DNA of 64,000 nt from Mucilaginibacter arboris (GTDB lineage Bacteria > Bacteroidota > Bacteroidia > Sphingobacteriales > Sphingobacteriaceae), in the NCBI RefSeq assembly GCF_009754915.1, contig NZ_WPIK01000007.1:62001-126000 (forward strand), in the 5' to 3' direction. The position numbers and the translations under genes were made by a program. Below are positions 33,581-43,082 of this stretch, in pieces (within the stretch, counting starts at the first letter, position 1; every line of letters starts with the position of its first letter). The notes beneath the pieces were generated by a model. The model did not search any database. It saw only the letters and a program-made list of their open reading frames with translations, and was not told where the DNA came from.

Positions 33581-35266
33581 ATGAATAGACTTCAAACACC
33601 GGATTACGCTGTATTCGTAATTTATTTTTTAATCGTAGCCTTATACGGATGGTGGGTTTACCAACGTAAAAGAACTGCCGTTTCATCTTCTAAAGATTAT
33701 TTTCTTGCCGAAGGTTCCCTTACCTGGTGGGCCATCGGGTCCTCTTTAATTGCTTCCAATATTTCTGCTGAGCAATTTATCGGCATGAGCGGTTCTGGTT
33801 TTCAAATGGGCCTTGCTATTTCTTCGTATGAGTTTATGGCAGCTCTGACATTGGTTATTGTAGCTATCTTTTTTATTCCGGTTTACCTCAAAAATAAAAT
33901 TTTTACAATGCCCCAATTCCTTAACCAGCGCTACAATGGTACGGTTGCTATGATTATGGCTATCTTCTGGTTGTTGCTGTATATCGTGGTTAACTTAATG
34001 TCTATCCTTTATTTAGGCGCTTTGGCTATTAGCGGAATTTCCGGGTTTAGTGTAGTATTATGTATTGTTTTACTTGCTATCTTCTCGATCATCATTGCTT
34101 TAGGCGGGATGAAGGTTATCGGTTATACAGATGTTATCCAGGTTTTCTTTCTAATATTAGGTGGCTTGGTTGCATCTTATATCGCCTTAAACTTGGTAAG
34201 CGAAAAATCAGGGACAACCGGCGTTTTTAATGGCCTGAAGTTATTAACTACAAACGCAAACGATCACTTTCACATGATTTTTAAAAGGGATAATAAAAAT
34301 TATATGGATCTGCCGGGTTTAAGTGTTTTAATCGGCGGTATGTGGATTACCAATCTAAACTATTGGGGCTGTAACCAGTACATTACCCAACGAGCTTTGG
34401 GCGCTGATTTAAAAACAGCACGGGGCGGTTTGCTTTTTGCTGCTTTCCTTAAAATCTTAATGCCTGTTATTGTGGTTGTTCCCGGAATTGCAGCCTATGT
34501 GTTGTACCAAAAGGGGATGTTCCATACCGAAATGTTAACTTCAACTGGTGCTACCGATGTAAATAAGGCTTATCCTGCCATCCTGAATTTATTGCCAGTA
34601 GGGATGAAAGGTATTGCTTTTGCAGCCTTAACAGCAGCCATCGTTGCTTCGTTGGCTGGAAAAGTAAACAGTATTGCTACCATTTTCACATTAGATATTT
34701 ACAAAAAAGTGATCAGGCCAAATGCAAGTGAAACAAACTTAGTTAACCTTGGTAAAATTGCAGTAGTTGTATCTATGATTTTAGGTGTGATACTTTCTTT
34801 ACTGGTAGGGAATAATTTAATGGGCGAAGGCAAACAGGGTTTCCAGTATATTCAGGAATATACCGGGTTTGTTTCCCCCGGAATTTTGGCTATGTTTTTA
34901 ATGGGTTTTTTCTGGAAAAAAGCTACTTCAAACGCTGCTTTATTTGCAACTATCGGTGGGTTTGTCTTTTCCGTAATATTTAAGTTCTTGCCAAACTTTG
35001 CTGATCTAAGTTTTCTGGCTTCAACCGGATTCTCGAAAGCAAATGCACAAGGTATTTATGAAATCCCTTTCTTAGACCGGATGGGTTTCGTATTTATTAT
35101 TTGTATGATCGGGATGTACATCATTAGCATAATTGAAAACAGCAAAGGTTTAAGGCCAAATGCTTTAGAAGTGGATACCAAAATGTTCCGTGTTACACCT
35201 GCTTTTACCGCCGGAAGTTTAATTATCTGCGGATTGCTGGTTGCTATTTATTCGATTTTCTGGTAA
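33581..35266 (+). CDS. Sodium/solute symporter (SSS family, SGLT-like)
   Basis: A 561-residue membrane protein with about 14 hydrophobic segments. The family marks are visible: SKDYFLAEGSLTWWAIGSSLIASNISAEQ near the start (a sugar-transporter-like sodium-site region), the GGMKVIGYTDVIQVFFL helix, and WGCNQYITQRALGADLKTA. The last is typical of the galactose/glucose SGLT branch. It should import a sugar or related solute with Na+; the substrate cannot be named. It is a single gene with its own terminator. Confidence 0.88.
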   Translation: MNRLQTPDYAVFVIYFLIVALYGWWVYQRKRTAVSSSKDYFLAEGSLTWWAIGSSLIASNISAEQFIGMSGSGFQMGLAISSYEFMAALTLVIVAIFFIPVYLKNKIFTMPQFLNQRYNGTVAMIMAIFWLLLYIVVNLMSILYLGALAISGISGFSVVLCIVLLAIFSIIIALGGMKVIGYTDVIQVFFLILGGLVASYIALNLVSEKSGTTGVFNGLKLLTTNANDHFHMIFKRDNKNYMDLPGLSVLIGGMWITNLNYWGCNQYITQRALGADLKTARGGLLFAAFLKILMPVIVVVPGIAAYVLYQKGMFHTEMLTSTGATDVNKAYPAILNLLPVGMKGIAFAALTAAIVASLAGKVNSIATIFTLDIYKKVIRPNASETNLVNLGKIAVVVSMILGVILSLLVGNNLMGEGKQGFQYIQEYTGFVSPGILAMFLMGFFWKKATSNAALFATIGGFVFSVIFKFLPNFADLSFLASTGFSKANAQGIYEIPFLDRMGFVFIICMIGMYIISIIENSKGLRPNALEVDTKMFRVTPAFTAGSLIICGLLVAIYSIFW

Positions 35267-35290
35267 AAATTAATATAAATCAGAATTAAT

Positions 35291-35327
35291 AAAAACCTTC
35301 TGAAAATAATTTCAGAAGGTTTTTTTA
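35291..35327 (+). terminator. Rho-independent terminator after the symporter gene
   Basis: AAAAACCTTCTGAAA pairs with TTTCAGAAGGTTTTT around a short loop, with a T run. Confidence 0.9.
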
Positions 35328-35357
35328 CTTTTAATTGTAGCTTAACAAATTTATTTA

Positions 35358-35375
35358 CCGATAAAAGAAGCATTA
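35358..35375 (+). repeat. Dispersed motif copy upstream of the YoeB-type cassette
   Basis: CCGATAAAAGAAGCATTA, 34 bases before the antitoxin start codon. Confidence 0.85.
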
Positions 35376-35408
35376 GCAAGCGAAAAATAAAAATCATAAA
35401 TCTGAAAT

Positions 35409-35615
35409 ATGGAAATTTTAATCCTTCATCCTAAAAATAAAGAGCAACTGTCTGTTTTTAAAGCCTTGGCTAAAGCTTTAAAAGTGGATTTTGAAACAGA
35501 AAAAAGCCCTTATGACCCAAAGTTTGTGGCCAAGATTAAGCAATCCCAACAGGATTTGAAAGATGGAAAAGGGACGGTAATAACACTTGACGAATTGAAA
35601 GAACTATGCAAATAG
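35409..35615 (+). CDS. Antitoxin of a YoeB-type module (DUF2683-like)
   Basis: A 68-residue protein: MEILILHPKNKEQLSVFKALAKAL, then FETEKSPYDPKFVAKI and a charged tail (TLDELKELCK). The start resembles DUF2683-type antitoxins of Bacteroidota, which pair with YoeB/Txe toxins. The stop overlaps the toxin start by 10 bases, so the two are translationally coupled. Expected to neutralise the toxin through its C-terminal helix and to repress the operon. Confidence 0.8.
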   Translation: MEILILHPKNKEQLSVFKALAKALKVDFETEKSPYDPKFVAKIKQSQQDLKDGKGTVITLDELKELCK

Positions 35616-35863
35616 TCTTTCAACCCCAGGCTAAAGCAGATTTAGATTTTTGGGTTAAAAGCGGAAACAAATCAGTTTTAAAAAAAATAACACAATTGAT
35701 TGAAGCTATTTCCGAAGAACCATTTGAAGGGATTGGGAAACCAGAAATGCTTAAACATGATTTAACTGGATTATGGTCAAGAAGGATAAACTTAGAGCAT
35801 CGGCTTATTTATGAATTGCAAGATGAAAAAATAATTATACACTCTTTAAAAGGTCATTACTAA
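35606..35863 (+). CDS. YoeB/Txe-family mRNA interferase toxin
   Basis: An 85-residue RelE-fold toxin of normal length. Family landmarks are QAKADLDFWVKSG, EPFEGIGKPEML, LWSRRINLEHRLIYEL and the C-terminal GHY, which holds the catalytic His and Tyr of YoeB. It would cleave mRNA in the ribosomal A site. It appears intact and is preceded by its antitoxin with a 10-base overlap. Confidence 0.9.
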   Translation: MQIVFQPQAKADLDFWVKSGNKSVLKKITQLIEAISEEPFEGIGKPEMLKHDLTGLWSRRINLEHRLIYELQDEKIIIHSLKGHY

Positions 35864-35908
35864 TTAGTAGTAATTCTAAACAACTTACACTTTTTCTGCT
35901 TCAACTCC

Positions 35909-35916
35909 TATCTTTG
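35909..35916 (+). promoter_or_regulatory. Putative -7 promoter element of kdsA
   Basis: TATCTTTG fits TAnnTTTG and lies 24 bases before the kdsA start codon. The -33 partner is not clear. Confidence 0.4.
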
Positions 35917-35939
35917 GGCTTCATATTTAAATAAAGCCA

Positions 35940-36722
35940 ATGGATTTCAACCTCCTCCAAACCAAACCCTTTTTTATCGTCGGCCCGTGCGTAATGGAAA
36001 ACCGGGAACTGCTGTTTTTAGTGGCAGAAAAATTGGTTGCCATCCGCGAAAAGTTAGATGTAAACATCATTTTTAAATCTTCTTTTGATAAGGCCAACCG
36101 CACTTCGATCAAATCTTATCGCGGACCGGGAATAGAAAAAGGAATGGAATTGTTGCAAGCCGTAAAAGAGAATTTTGGTTTACCGGTAACTACCGATATT
36201 CACGAACCTTTTCAGGCTGCAGTTGCTGCCGAAGTAGTTGATATTTTACAGATTCCCGCTTTTTTATGCAGGCAAACAGATTTATTGGTTGCTGCTGCTC
36301 AAACCGGTAAAATTGTGAACATTAAAAAAGCGCAGTTTTTATCCGGTCAGGATATGTTCTACCCGGCACAAAAAGTGGTAGAAGCAGGCAATAACCAAAT
36401 CATTTTAACAGAACGCGGTAACTCTTTCGGCTATAACAATTTAGTGGTCGATTTCAGAAATATCGATGATATGAAAGCATTTGGTCATCCGGTTTGTATG
36501 GATTGCACGCATTCCGTACAAAGGCCGGGCGGGGCAGGGGGCAAAACTGGCGGCGACAGAAAGTTCGTACCATCTATGGCGCGCGCCGCAAAAGCTTTCG
36601 GTGCAAATGGCTATTTTATGGAAGCACATCCTGATCCGGACAATGCTTTAAGCGACGGGCCAAATATGCTTTATTTAGAAGATGTAGAAAATTTGATTAG
36701 CGAACTGGCCGATGGAAAGTAG
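35940..36722 (+). CDS. kdsA: 3-deoxy-8-phosphooctulonate synthase
   Basis: A 260-residue TIM-barrel enzyme that condenses arabinose 5-phosphate and phosphoenolpyruvate to KDO 8-phosphate for lipopolysaccharide. Family motifs: FFIVGPCVMEN, IFKSSFDKANRTS, KSYRGPGIEKG, VTTDIHEP, LCRQTDLL, MDCTHSVQRPGG and FMEAHPDP. The active-site PCVMEN stretch suggests the metal-independent or Cys-bearing type could be judged by alignment. It overlaps kdsD by 11 bases, which joins two successive steps of KDO supply. Confidence 0.95.
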   Translation: MDFNLLQTKPFFIVGPCVMENRELLFLVAEKLVAIREKLDVNIIFKSSFDKANRTSIKSYRGPGIEKGMELLQAVKENFGLPVTTDIHEPFQAAVAAEVVDILQIPAFLCRQTDLLVAAAQTGKIVNIKKAQFLSGQDMFYPAQKVVEAGNNQIILTERGNSFGYNNLVVDFRNIDDMKAFGHPVCMDCTHSVQRPGGAGGKTGGDRKFVPSMARAAKAFGANGYFMEAHPDPDNALSDGPNMLYLEDVENLISELADGK

Positions 36723-37659
36723 CAGGTTAGCAGTTGCCAAACGGGTATTTCAAACAGAAATAGAATCGTTACAACGCGTTGCCAATCATCTCAACGAAAC
36801 TTTTGAGCAAGCTGTAGAACTGATTTTAAATACCCAAGGCAAAGTAATTGTATGCGGAATCGGGAAATCGGGTTTGATCGGAAAAAAAATTGTTGCCACA
36901 CTTTCCAGTACCGGCACGCCAGCTTTTTTTTTGCATCCGAGCGAAGCTTTTCATGGCGATTTAGGGATTATCAGCAAAGAAGATGTAATTGTTTTGATTT
37001 CTTTTTCCGGAGAAACAGACGAAGTGCTTAAAGTAATCCCTTTTCTTAAATGGCATAAAAATCGAATCATCGCCATCACCGGAAACCCAAATTCTACTCT
37101 GGCCAGAAATGCCGATTGTTGCCTTAACTTAGTCATAACGCAGGAAGCTTGTCCTTTGCAGCTTGCACCAACTTCTTCAACTACAGCCATGCTGGTTTTA
37201 GGCGATGCTTTGGCTGTTGCTTTAATGGAAGCCCGGAATTTTATGCAGGAAGATTTTGCCCGCTTTCATCCGGGCGGAAGTTTGGGCCGAAAATTAGTAA
37301 CGCGGGTAAAAGGTTTAATGCGGACAGACAACCTGCCTTTTATCAAAGCTAATGCTTCTTTTACCGACCTGATTTTAAAGATGTCGGCAGGGCGTTTAGG
37401 TTTGGTAATTATTGGTGATGAAGAAAAGGCAGAAGGCATTATTACCGATGGCGACCTGCGTCGCGGATTGATGCGTTTCCCGGATACTTCTACTATTAAA
37501 ATTGCAGATATCTTCAACCCAAACCCGGTTATTATTGCCGAAAATGAATTTATCAGCGAAGCAGAAAACCTGATGATCCAGAAAAAGATCGCCACGGTTT
37601 TAGTTGGCGATGCAGAAAAAAGGGTGGTAAAAGGAGTATATCAGATCTATAACACCTGA
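36712..37659 (+). CDS. kdsD: Arabinose-5-phosphate isomerase (KpsF/GutQ family)
   Basis: A 315-residue protein with an N-terminal SIS domain (residues 30-180: [49 protein letters not shown]) and two C-terminal CBS motifs (from about 205). It converts ribulose 5-phosphate to arabinose 5-phosphate, the substrate of KdsA, whose gene overlaps it. A motif copy in antisense orientation lies in frame at 37351-37369 (NASFTDL). Confidence 0.94.
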   Translation: MESSRLAVAKRVFQTEIESLQRVANHLNETFEQAVELILNTQGKVIVCGIGKSGLIGKKIVATLSSTGTPAFFLHPSEAFHGDLGIISKEDVIVLISFSGETDEVLKVIPFLKWHKNRIIAITGNPNSTLARNADCCLNLVITQEACPLQLAPTSSTTAMLVLGDALAVALMEARNFMQEDFARFHPGGSLGRKLVTRVKGLMRTDNLPFIKANASFTDLILKMSAGRLGLVIIGDEEKAEGIITDGDLRRGLMRFPDTSTIKIADIFNPNPVIIAENEFISEAENLMIQKKIATVLVGDAEKRVVKGVYQIYNT

Positions 37660-37723
37660 TCCATCGGCCTTAATTACTGGTTTTTGCTTCGGTAAAATTG
37701 ATATATTTGCCCTCTCTCAATTC

Positions 37724-39052
37724 ATGATGCCCGATCTAAGCAGAACAAAACCCTATTCTATCTACCCAAAACCTGCCCGGGTTAAAATTGCTGTTATTGG
37801 TTTAGGTTACGTTGGCTTGCCGCTGGCAGTAGAATTTGCATCCAAATTTGAAGTAATTGGCTTTGATGTAAGTGTGAAAAGAATTGCCGGTTTACTTACC
37901 GGTTTTGATCGTACGCGCGAAGTAGAAGCCGAACGCCTGCAAGCTGTTCTTGCCCCAAACGGAAAGCTTTTTTGTACTTCGGAAGCAGAAAAAATAGCGG
38001 ATTGCAACGTGTTTATTATTGCGGTGCCCACGCCGACAGATCAGCATAACCGTCCGGATTTAAGGCTGATAAAAGAAGCAAGTGCATTGGTTGGGAAAGC
38101 TTTAAAAAAAGGCGACCTGGTGATTTATGAATCAACGGTTTATCCGGGTTTAACAGAAGGTGACTGCGTACCCGTTCTGGAAGCTGTTTCCGGTTTAAGG
38201 TTTAACCGGGATTTTTTTGCAGGTTATTCTCCAGAAAGGATCAATCCAGGCGATAAAGAACATACACTGGTCAACATCAAAAAGATCACTTCCGGCTCTA
38301 CGCCCGAAGCCGCTGCTTTTGTAAACGGACTTTATCTGGAAATTATTGAGGCAGGAACACATCTGGCGCCAAGCATTAAAGTAGCCGAAGCGGCAAAAGT
38401 GATCGAAAATTCGCAGCGCGATATCAATATTGCTTTTGTGAACGAACTTGCCAAAATTTTTAATTTAATGGGAATTGATACCGGCGAAGTTTTAGAAGCG
38501 GCCAGTACGAAATGGAATTTTTTAAAGTTCAAGCCAGGTTTGGTGGGCGGCCATTGTACGGGCATCGATCCGTATTATTTAGCACAAAAGGCACAGGAAG
38601 TAGGTTATCACCCCGAAATTATTTTAGCGGGGCGACGATTAAATGACGGGATGGGCGCGTATATTGCACTGGAAGTAATCAAATTAATGGTGAAAAAGGA
38701 TATTCCGGTTAAACAGGCTAAAGTTTTAATCCTTGGTTTTACGTTTAAGGAGAATTGTCCGGATGTCCGCAATACACGTGTGATTGATATTGTAAAGGTT
38801 TTTAACGAATTTGAAACGGAATTAACGGTTTACGATCCCTGGGCCGATCCGGAAGAAGTAAAGCAGGAATATGGCTTTGCAACTTTTAATCAGCCTGAAC
38901 AGTTAAAAAATAATTATGATGCTATTGTTCTTTCGGTGGCACATCAGGAATTTCAGGAGTTGGATTTAAACAGTTTAAAAAACCAGCAGCGCGCCATTAT
39001 TTATGATATAAAAGGAGCATTGAAAGCTGGCGAAGCAGATGGCCGGTTGTAA
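37724..39052 (+). CDS. Nucleotide-sugar dehydrogenase (VipA/TviB/WbpO-like)
   Basis: A 442-residue UDP-sugar dehydrogenase family protein. The NAD-binding motif is [14 protein letters not shown] (about residues 22-35). The middle domain has [11 protein letters not shown] and [21 protein letters not shown], and the catalytic cysteine lies in [12 protein letters not shown]. The C-terminal domain has [16 protein letters not shown]. The sequence is closest in style to dehydrogenases that oxidise UDP-N-acetylgalactosamine or -glucosamine to the uronic acid for capsule or O-antigen. With the next gene it suggests surface polysaccharide synthesis. An in-frame motif is at 38065-38083 (LIKEAS). Confidence 0.9.
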   Translation: MMPDLSRTKPYSIYPKPARVKIAVIGLGYVGLPLAVEFASKFEVIGFDVSVKRIAGLLTGFDRTREVEAERLQAVLAPNGKLFCTSEAEKIADCNVFIIAVPTPTDQHNRPDLRLIKEASALVGKALKKGDLVIYESTVYPGLTEGDCVPVLEAVSGLRFNRDFFAGYSPERINPGDKEHTLVNIKKITSGSTPEAAAFVNGLYLEIIEAGTHLAPSIKVAEAAKVIENSQRDINIAFVNELAKIFNLMGIDTGEVLEAASTKWNFLKFKPGLVGGHCTGIDPYYLAQKAQEVGYHPEIILAGRRLNDGMGAYIALEVIKLMVKKDIPVKQAKVLILGFTFKENCPDVRNTRVIDIVKVFNEFETELTVYDPWADPEEVKQEYGFATFNQPEQLKNNYDAIVLSVAHQEFQELDLNSLKNQQRAIIYDIKGALKAGEADGRL

Positions 39053-39125
39053 TTATTTTGCCCTTAAAATACTTTTCTGAAACTTTTTTACGCATAAACT
39101 CATACAAGCAACTGATACTTTATAC

Positions 39126-40181
39126 ATGAAAAAATTATTAGTAACAGGATCGTCAGGATTAATAGGTTCAGAAGTTTGTATCCATTTTGCTGATCTCGGC
39201 TGGGAAATCCACGGAATTGACAATAACCAGCGCGCTGTTTTTTTTGGTGCCAATGGCGATACGCGCTGGAACGAAAGCCGTTTAAAAAGCAGGATCAAAA
39301 GCTTTCATCACCATGAACTGGATATCCGTGACCGCAATGGCGTGATCGGATTGATCAGCACTGTAAAACCTGATGCCATCGTTCATACTGCTGCGCAACC
39401 CAGCCACGATCGTGCTGCCGATATTCCTTTTGATGATTTTGATACGAATGCGGTCGGTACTTTTAACCTGTTGGAAGCTACGCGGAGATATAATACCGAA
39501 GTCCCGTTCGTGCACATGTCAACCAACAAGGTTTATGGTGATGCACCGAACGAAATTGAAATGGCAGAACTGGAAAAGCGCTGGGATTACGCTGATCAGA
39601 ATTATGAACACGGCATTGCCGAAAACTTCAGAATAGATCAAACCAAACATTCTTTATTTGGCGCTTCTAAAGTTTCGGCAGATATTTCTGTGCAGGAATA
39701 CGGCCGTTATTTTAATATGCCAACTGCTTGTTTACGTGGCGGTTGCTTGACCGGGCCAAACCATACAGGTGTAGAACTGCATGGCTTTTTAAGTTATCTG
39801 ATTAAATGTAATCTCGAAGGAAAACCTTATACTGTTTTTGGTTATAAAGGCAAACAGGTGCGCGATAATATCCACTCTTTTGATGTAGCCCGTTTTATTG
39901 AAGAATTTATCAAAGCGCCGCGTGTAGCAGAAGTTTATAATTTAGGCGGAGGGAAAGAGAATACTTGTTCTATCCTGGAAGCTTTCGATATCATTTCAGG
40001 TATCAGCGGAAAAGAAATGAAATACACTTACAGCGAAACCAACCGCATTGGCGATCATATTTGCTATTACAGCGATTTACGGAAAATGCAGTCGCATTAT
40101 CCGAATTGGGGGATTACAAAATCCTTGGAAACAGTTTTCCAGGAGATTTATCAATCCTGGATCGAGCGGAATAAAAAGTAA
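39126..40181 (+). CDS. NAD-dependent epimerase, CDP-paratose 2-epimerase-like
   Basis: A 351-residue extended SDR. The glycine motif is [14 protein letters not shown] at the start. [20 protein letters not shown] and [21 protein letters not shown] follow the pattern of CDP-tyvelose/CDP-paratose 2-epimerase, including the STNKVYGD and [13 protein letters not shown] blocks. It would epimerise a nucleotide-activated sugar, probably for O-antigen or glycan synthesis. No other CDP-dideoxyhexose genes are nearby, so the exact substrate remains open. Confidence 0.82.
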   Translation: MKKLLVTGSSGLIGSEVCIHFADLGWEIHGIDNNQRAVFFGANGDTRWNESRLKSRIKSFHHHELDIRDRNGVIGLISTVKPDAIVHTAAQPSHDRAADIPFDDFDTNAVGTFNLLEATRRYNTEVPFVHMSTNKVYGDAPNEIEMAELEKRWDYADQNYEHGIAENFRIDQTKHSLFGASKVSADISVQEYGRYFNMPTACLRGGCLTGPNHTGVELHGFLSYLIKCNLEGKPYTVFGYKGKQVRDNIHSFDVARFIEEFIKAPRVAEVYNLGGGKENTCSILEAFDIISGISGKEMKYTYSETNRIGDHICYYSDLRKMQSHYPNWGITKSLETVFQEIYQSWIERNKK

Positions 40182-40243
40182 CATTGCATTTTTTGCTGCT
40201 TTTATCAACAAATAAATATTGTTTCTGTTAATAAACCTCAACA

Positions 40244-40312
40244 GAGAAAGAAGATTAGTATATATTTTTTTAGTAGTAAAAGGATAATTATATTTACAAT
40301 CTTTTCTTTCTC
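40244..40312. promoter_or_regulatory. Inverted repeat around the presumed promoter of the lipocalin gene
   Basis: GAGAAAGAAGATT (40244-40256) is mirrored by AATCTTTTCTTTCTC (40298-40312) with two extra bases. Between them lies TATATTTA, close to a TAnnTTTG -7 element. The arms could form a leader hairpin or be a regulator site. Confidence 0.4.
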
Positions 40313-40334
40313 AACCTAAAACAAAATATTTATT

Positions 40335-40829
40335 ATGAAAAAATCATTATTAATAGCAGTAACTGCTCTGATGATCAGCTTTGCTTTTTCGGCTTGTTCA
40401 AGTCTTAAAAAGAACCCTAATGCTATTTCCCGAGGAAAAATTTCTGGAAAGTGGGGAATAACTGCCGTTTCTTTACAAGGATTGCTTCCACAAAATGTAC
40501 AATCTGTATTTGGTTTTGCGCCCTATAAATGTTTCGAAAACAGTACCTGGGAATTAACCAATAGCGGAAATGGTAATTTTTTAATTAACAACGATGCAAC
40601 CGGTTGTCCGGTTGGCACGAAACAGAACATTTACTGGTCATTTTCTTCGGGTGCAAACGGGGCAGAATTTCAGTTGAAAAAATTAGCAGAGAATCAAAAG
40701 CCTAAAGATGTAGCAGAAGGTTACCGTTTATTAGTTACAGCTAATACAGGTAATACCATGACTATAAAATCGCCAGTTGAATACGGAGGAAAAACCGGCT
40801 ACGTGGTTTACAGTTTTGTAAGGCAATAA
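40335..40829 (+). CDS. Lipocalin-like lipoprotein
   Basis: A 164-residue lipoprotein (signal with ISFAFSACSS, lipid-bearing Cys21). The mature part, KISGKWGITAVSLQGLLP, then FENSTWELTNSGNGNFLI, is a small beta-rich domain like the lipocalin/META-like lipoproteins common in Pedobacter, in which a GxW near the start of the barrel is typical. It probably sits on the outer or inner membrane facing the periplasm. Ligand unknown. Its 3' end is followed by a strong bidirectional hairpin. Confidence 0.78.
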   Translation: MKKSLLIAVTALMISFAFSACSSLKKNPNAISRGKISGKWGITAVSLQGLLPQNVQSVFGFAPYKCFENSTWELTNSGNGNFLINNDATGCPVGTKQNIYWSFSSGANGAEFQLKKLAENQKPKDVAEGYRLLVTANTGNTMTIKSPVEYGGKTGYVVYSFVRQ

Positions 40830-40853
40830 TTATAGTTATAAGTTTTTATTAAA

Positions 40854-40894
40854 CCGATACTGTTTTTATCAAGATAAAAACAGTATCGGTTTTT
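40854..40894. terminator. Bidirectional terminator made of two inverted motif variants
   Basis: CCGATACTGTTTTTATC (40854-40870) and GATAAAAACAGTATCGG (40873-40889) are perfect reverse complements, 17 bp, with only two bases between, followed by TTTTTT. It lies between the convergent lipocalin and TonB-receptor genes. Confidence 0.9.
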
Positions 40895-40897
40895 TGT

Positions 40898-42952
40898 TTA
40901 AAACTGAACTTGAATGCCAGCAAACCAATTACGAAGTGGTGCAGCATTATAATATCTTAATCCAACTGCATTTAAATCATTACCTAAACTATAATGCTGA
41001 TTTAGTAAATTATCAATTCCAGCATAAATGTTTAAGTTAGTTTTTTTGCTGAGGTTTTTGTTCCAGCCAACTTTAGTTTGTATCAAATGGTAAGCGTTTG
41101 CAAAAGCTGTATTGGCATCATCAAGCGGAAGTTTTGCAGTATAATTGTGCTGTAAAAAGAAGTAGAACCGGGCAGGGAACGTTGCATTTAACTGGCTGAC
41201 TGATACTGTTGCCGGAACACCTGTTAATTTATTTCCCGAATAATTTGCGCTTGCATTGAAATAATCGCGGAAACGGAACCTGCTTAAAGTTAAGCTGTTG
41301 CTAATTGTTAAACTCCTGACAAAATCATTTGCATTTGCAGGGATGATCTGGAAAATTACCGAAGTTTCTATTCCTGCCTGGTTTGTTCCGCCGGCATTCA
41401 AATAATATTCTGTTCCGTTATCATTTAACCTACGCACAATTGCGTTGTTTAAGCGGTAATAAAAAACAGCAGCATCTATATTAAAACGTGCGTTTGTACT
41501 TTGCTTTCTGAAACCGGTTTCGTAATTCCAGCCTTTTTCTGCCTGTAAATTATTATTGATGATGTTACTGGTTGGCCTTACTTCTGCTGTTGCAGGTGTA
41601 GAATAACCGCGGCTAACAGTTGCGCGCCAGGCAAAATTGTTGGTTACTTGGTAAGATAAGGCAACCCTCGGCATCAGTACAGGTTTGAAATGATTATTAC
41701 CGGCTGAGGCAGCAACATCAGTAAAGTTGTAACTATAATTGTTTAAACTGAGCGCAGTTTCAGCATGAATTTTTTTGATAATCGTTGCAGCAAAGCGCGT
41801 AAAATAAAAGCTTTGTTTGCTGAGGATATGGCTTGAAGCCTGTAAACTACCACGCACACCTTTATTGTTATCGTAATTGTTGATGTCAGATTTGGTTTGC
41901 TGCATTTCTGTTCCCAAATCCCATTTCCAGTCTAATTGATTATGCTGTTTGCTGCTTAGTTCCAAATAACTTCTTAAACCAATTGTGTTTTCTAATCTTA
42001 CTTCTTCATTGGTAATAAAAGGGTTATCAAAATTGGTGTGCATACCGTAAACAGCAATAACATGTTTAAGGTTAGGCAGATAAAAAGACTCGTTAGCAAC
42101 ACCGCCAAAAACAGTTTTATTGTAAACTGCTGCATGCTGCTCTATGGCCCCGGGCGAAGTTGCAGTTGCAGGCCGTGCTGCCTGCGGGTTTTGCAGAAAC
42201 TCGGGCAGCGTTAAACCGCCTGGCGTTTGGTAATCTATGTCAGTATAAAAAAATAAAGCTTTTAATTGTCCGTTTGCAGCATAAGTCCAGGTATCAGCAG
42301 CTTGTATAAACTTCCGTTTTAAAGCACTGTTTTGCCGGTAACCATTCGATTGTTGCCAGCTTTGGCTGATGTTGAGCTGGTTATTTTTAGATGCTTCTTT
42401 TACCGCTATATTTTCGCGATAGCTGTTGTAAGAGCCAGCATCAAACCCAACAGAAGCTGTACTTTCCTGCTGATGGCTGCCAAAAGGATCGATCAAAACC
42501 ACACCGTTGGAATTAGCGCCGTATAAACTTCCATCCGGGCCACGCAAAACAGTAATGTTTTGTATCGCACTTAAATCAAGCAGGTTGAGGTAAGTATTTC
42601 CGCCAGCATCCGTTAACGGAAATTCATCCATGTAAATCTTCACATTTCTCACTCCAAAAGGCGAACGCAATAAACTTCCACGAATAGAAAGTCGATAACT
42701 TCCAGGCGAACGTTCTTCCATCCGTACGCCCGGTACTGTATTTACTGCCGGAACGAGCGAAAAACCGGATTGCATTTGCAGTTGCGGCAAATTAATTGTA
42801 CCAACTGCTGCCGGAACAGTTAAAAGCGGTTGCTGGGTTAAATAAGCTTTTATAACTACTTCCTGCAGTTTTTTTAACGTGTCTGTTTGTTGTGCAGAGG
42901 TACGCTGAAATGATAGGGAAGCAATTAAAAAAAAAGTAATTGTTTTATACAT
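40898..42952 (-). CDS. TonB-dependent outer-membrane receptor
   Basis: A 684-residue receptor with a signal peptide (cleavage near TSAQ, about residue 20). The TonB box region LQEVVIKAY and plug domain follow (IRGSLLRSPFGVRNVKIYMD, TVLRGPDGSLYG). The rest is a 22-strand-type beta barrel ending in WFAGIQVQF, with the usual C-terminal aromatic. The size and the LQEVVIKA box resemble siderophore or heme receptors more than SusC, and no SusD gene is near. Ligand unknown. Motif copy 42390-42407 lies in frame (AVKEASKN). Confidence 0.9.
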   Translation of the reverse strand: MYKTITFFLIASLSFQRTSAQQTDTLKKLQEVVIKAYLTQQPLLTVPAAVGTINLPQLQMQSGFSLVPAVNTVPGVRMEERSPGSYRLSIRGSLLRSPFGVRNVKIYMDEFPLTDAGGNTYLNLLDLSAIQNITVLRGPDGSLYGANSNGVVLIDPFGSHQQESTASVGFDAGSYNSYRENIAVKEASKNNQLNISQSWQQSNGYRQNSALKRKFIQAADTWTYAANGQLKALFFYTDIDYQTPGGLTLPEFLQNPQAARPATATSPGAIEQHAAVYNKTVFGGVANESFYLPNLKHVIAVYGMHTNFDNPFITNEEVRLENTIGLRSYLELSSKQHNQLDWKWDLGTEMQQTKSDINNYDNNKGVRGSLQASSHILSKQSFYFTRFAATIIKKIHAETALSLNNYSYNFTDVAASAGNNHFKPVLMPRVALSYQVTNNFAWRATVSRGYSTPATAEVRPTSNIINNNLQAEKGWNYETGFRKQSTNARFNIDAAVFYYRLNNAIVRRLNDNGTEYYLNAGGTNQAGIETSVIFQIIPANANDFVRSLTISNSLTLSRFRFRDYFNASANYSGNKLTGVPATVSVSQLNATFPARFYFFLQHNYTAKLPLDDANTAFANAYHLIQTKVGWNKNLSKKTNLNIYAGIDNLLNQHYSLGNDLNAVGLRYYNAAPLRNWFAGIQVQF

Positions 42953-43021
42953 CGAATTGATTGGGGAAAGCAGAAATAATTAATGGGGAACGGCGGGGCT
43001 AAGAATGGTATAAAGGTAGTG

Positions 43022-43039
43022 ATATGCTTCTTTTACAGC
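43022..43039 (-). repeat. Dispersed motif copy, divergent region
   Basis: ATATGCTTCTTTTACAGC between the start codons of the TonB receptor and LysR genes. Confidence 0.8.
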
Positions 43040-43082
43040 ACAAAAATTAGATTCGGAAAAATTAATCATTATTTTAGACGCA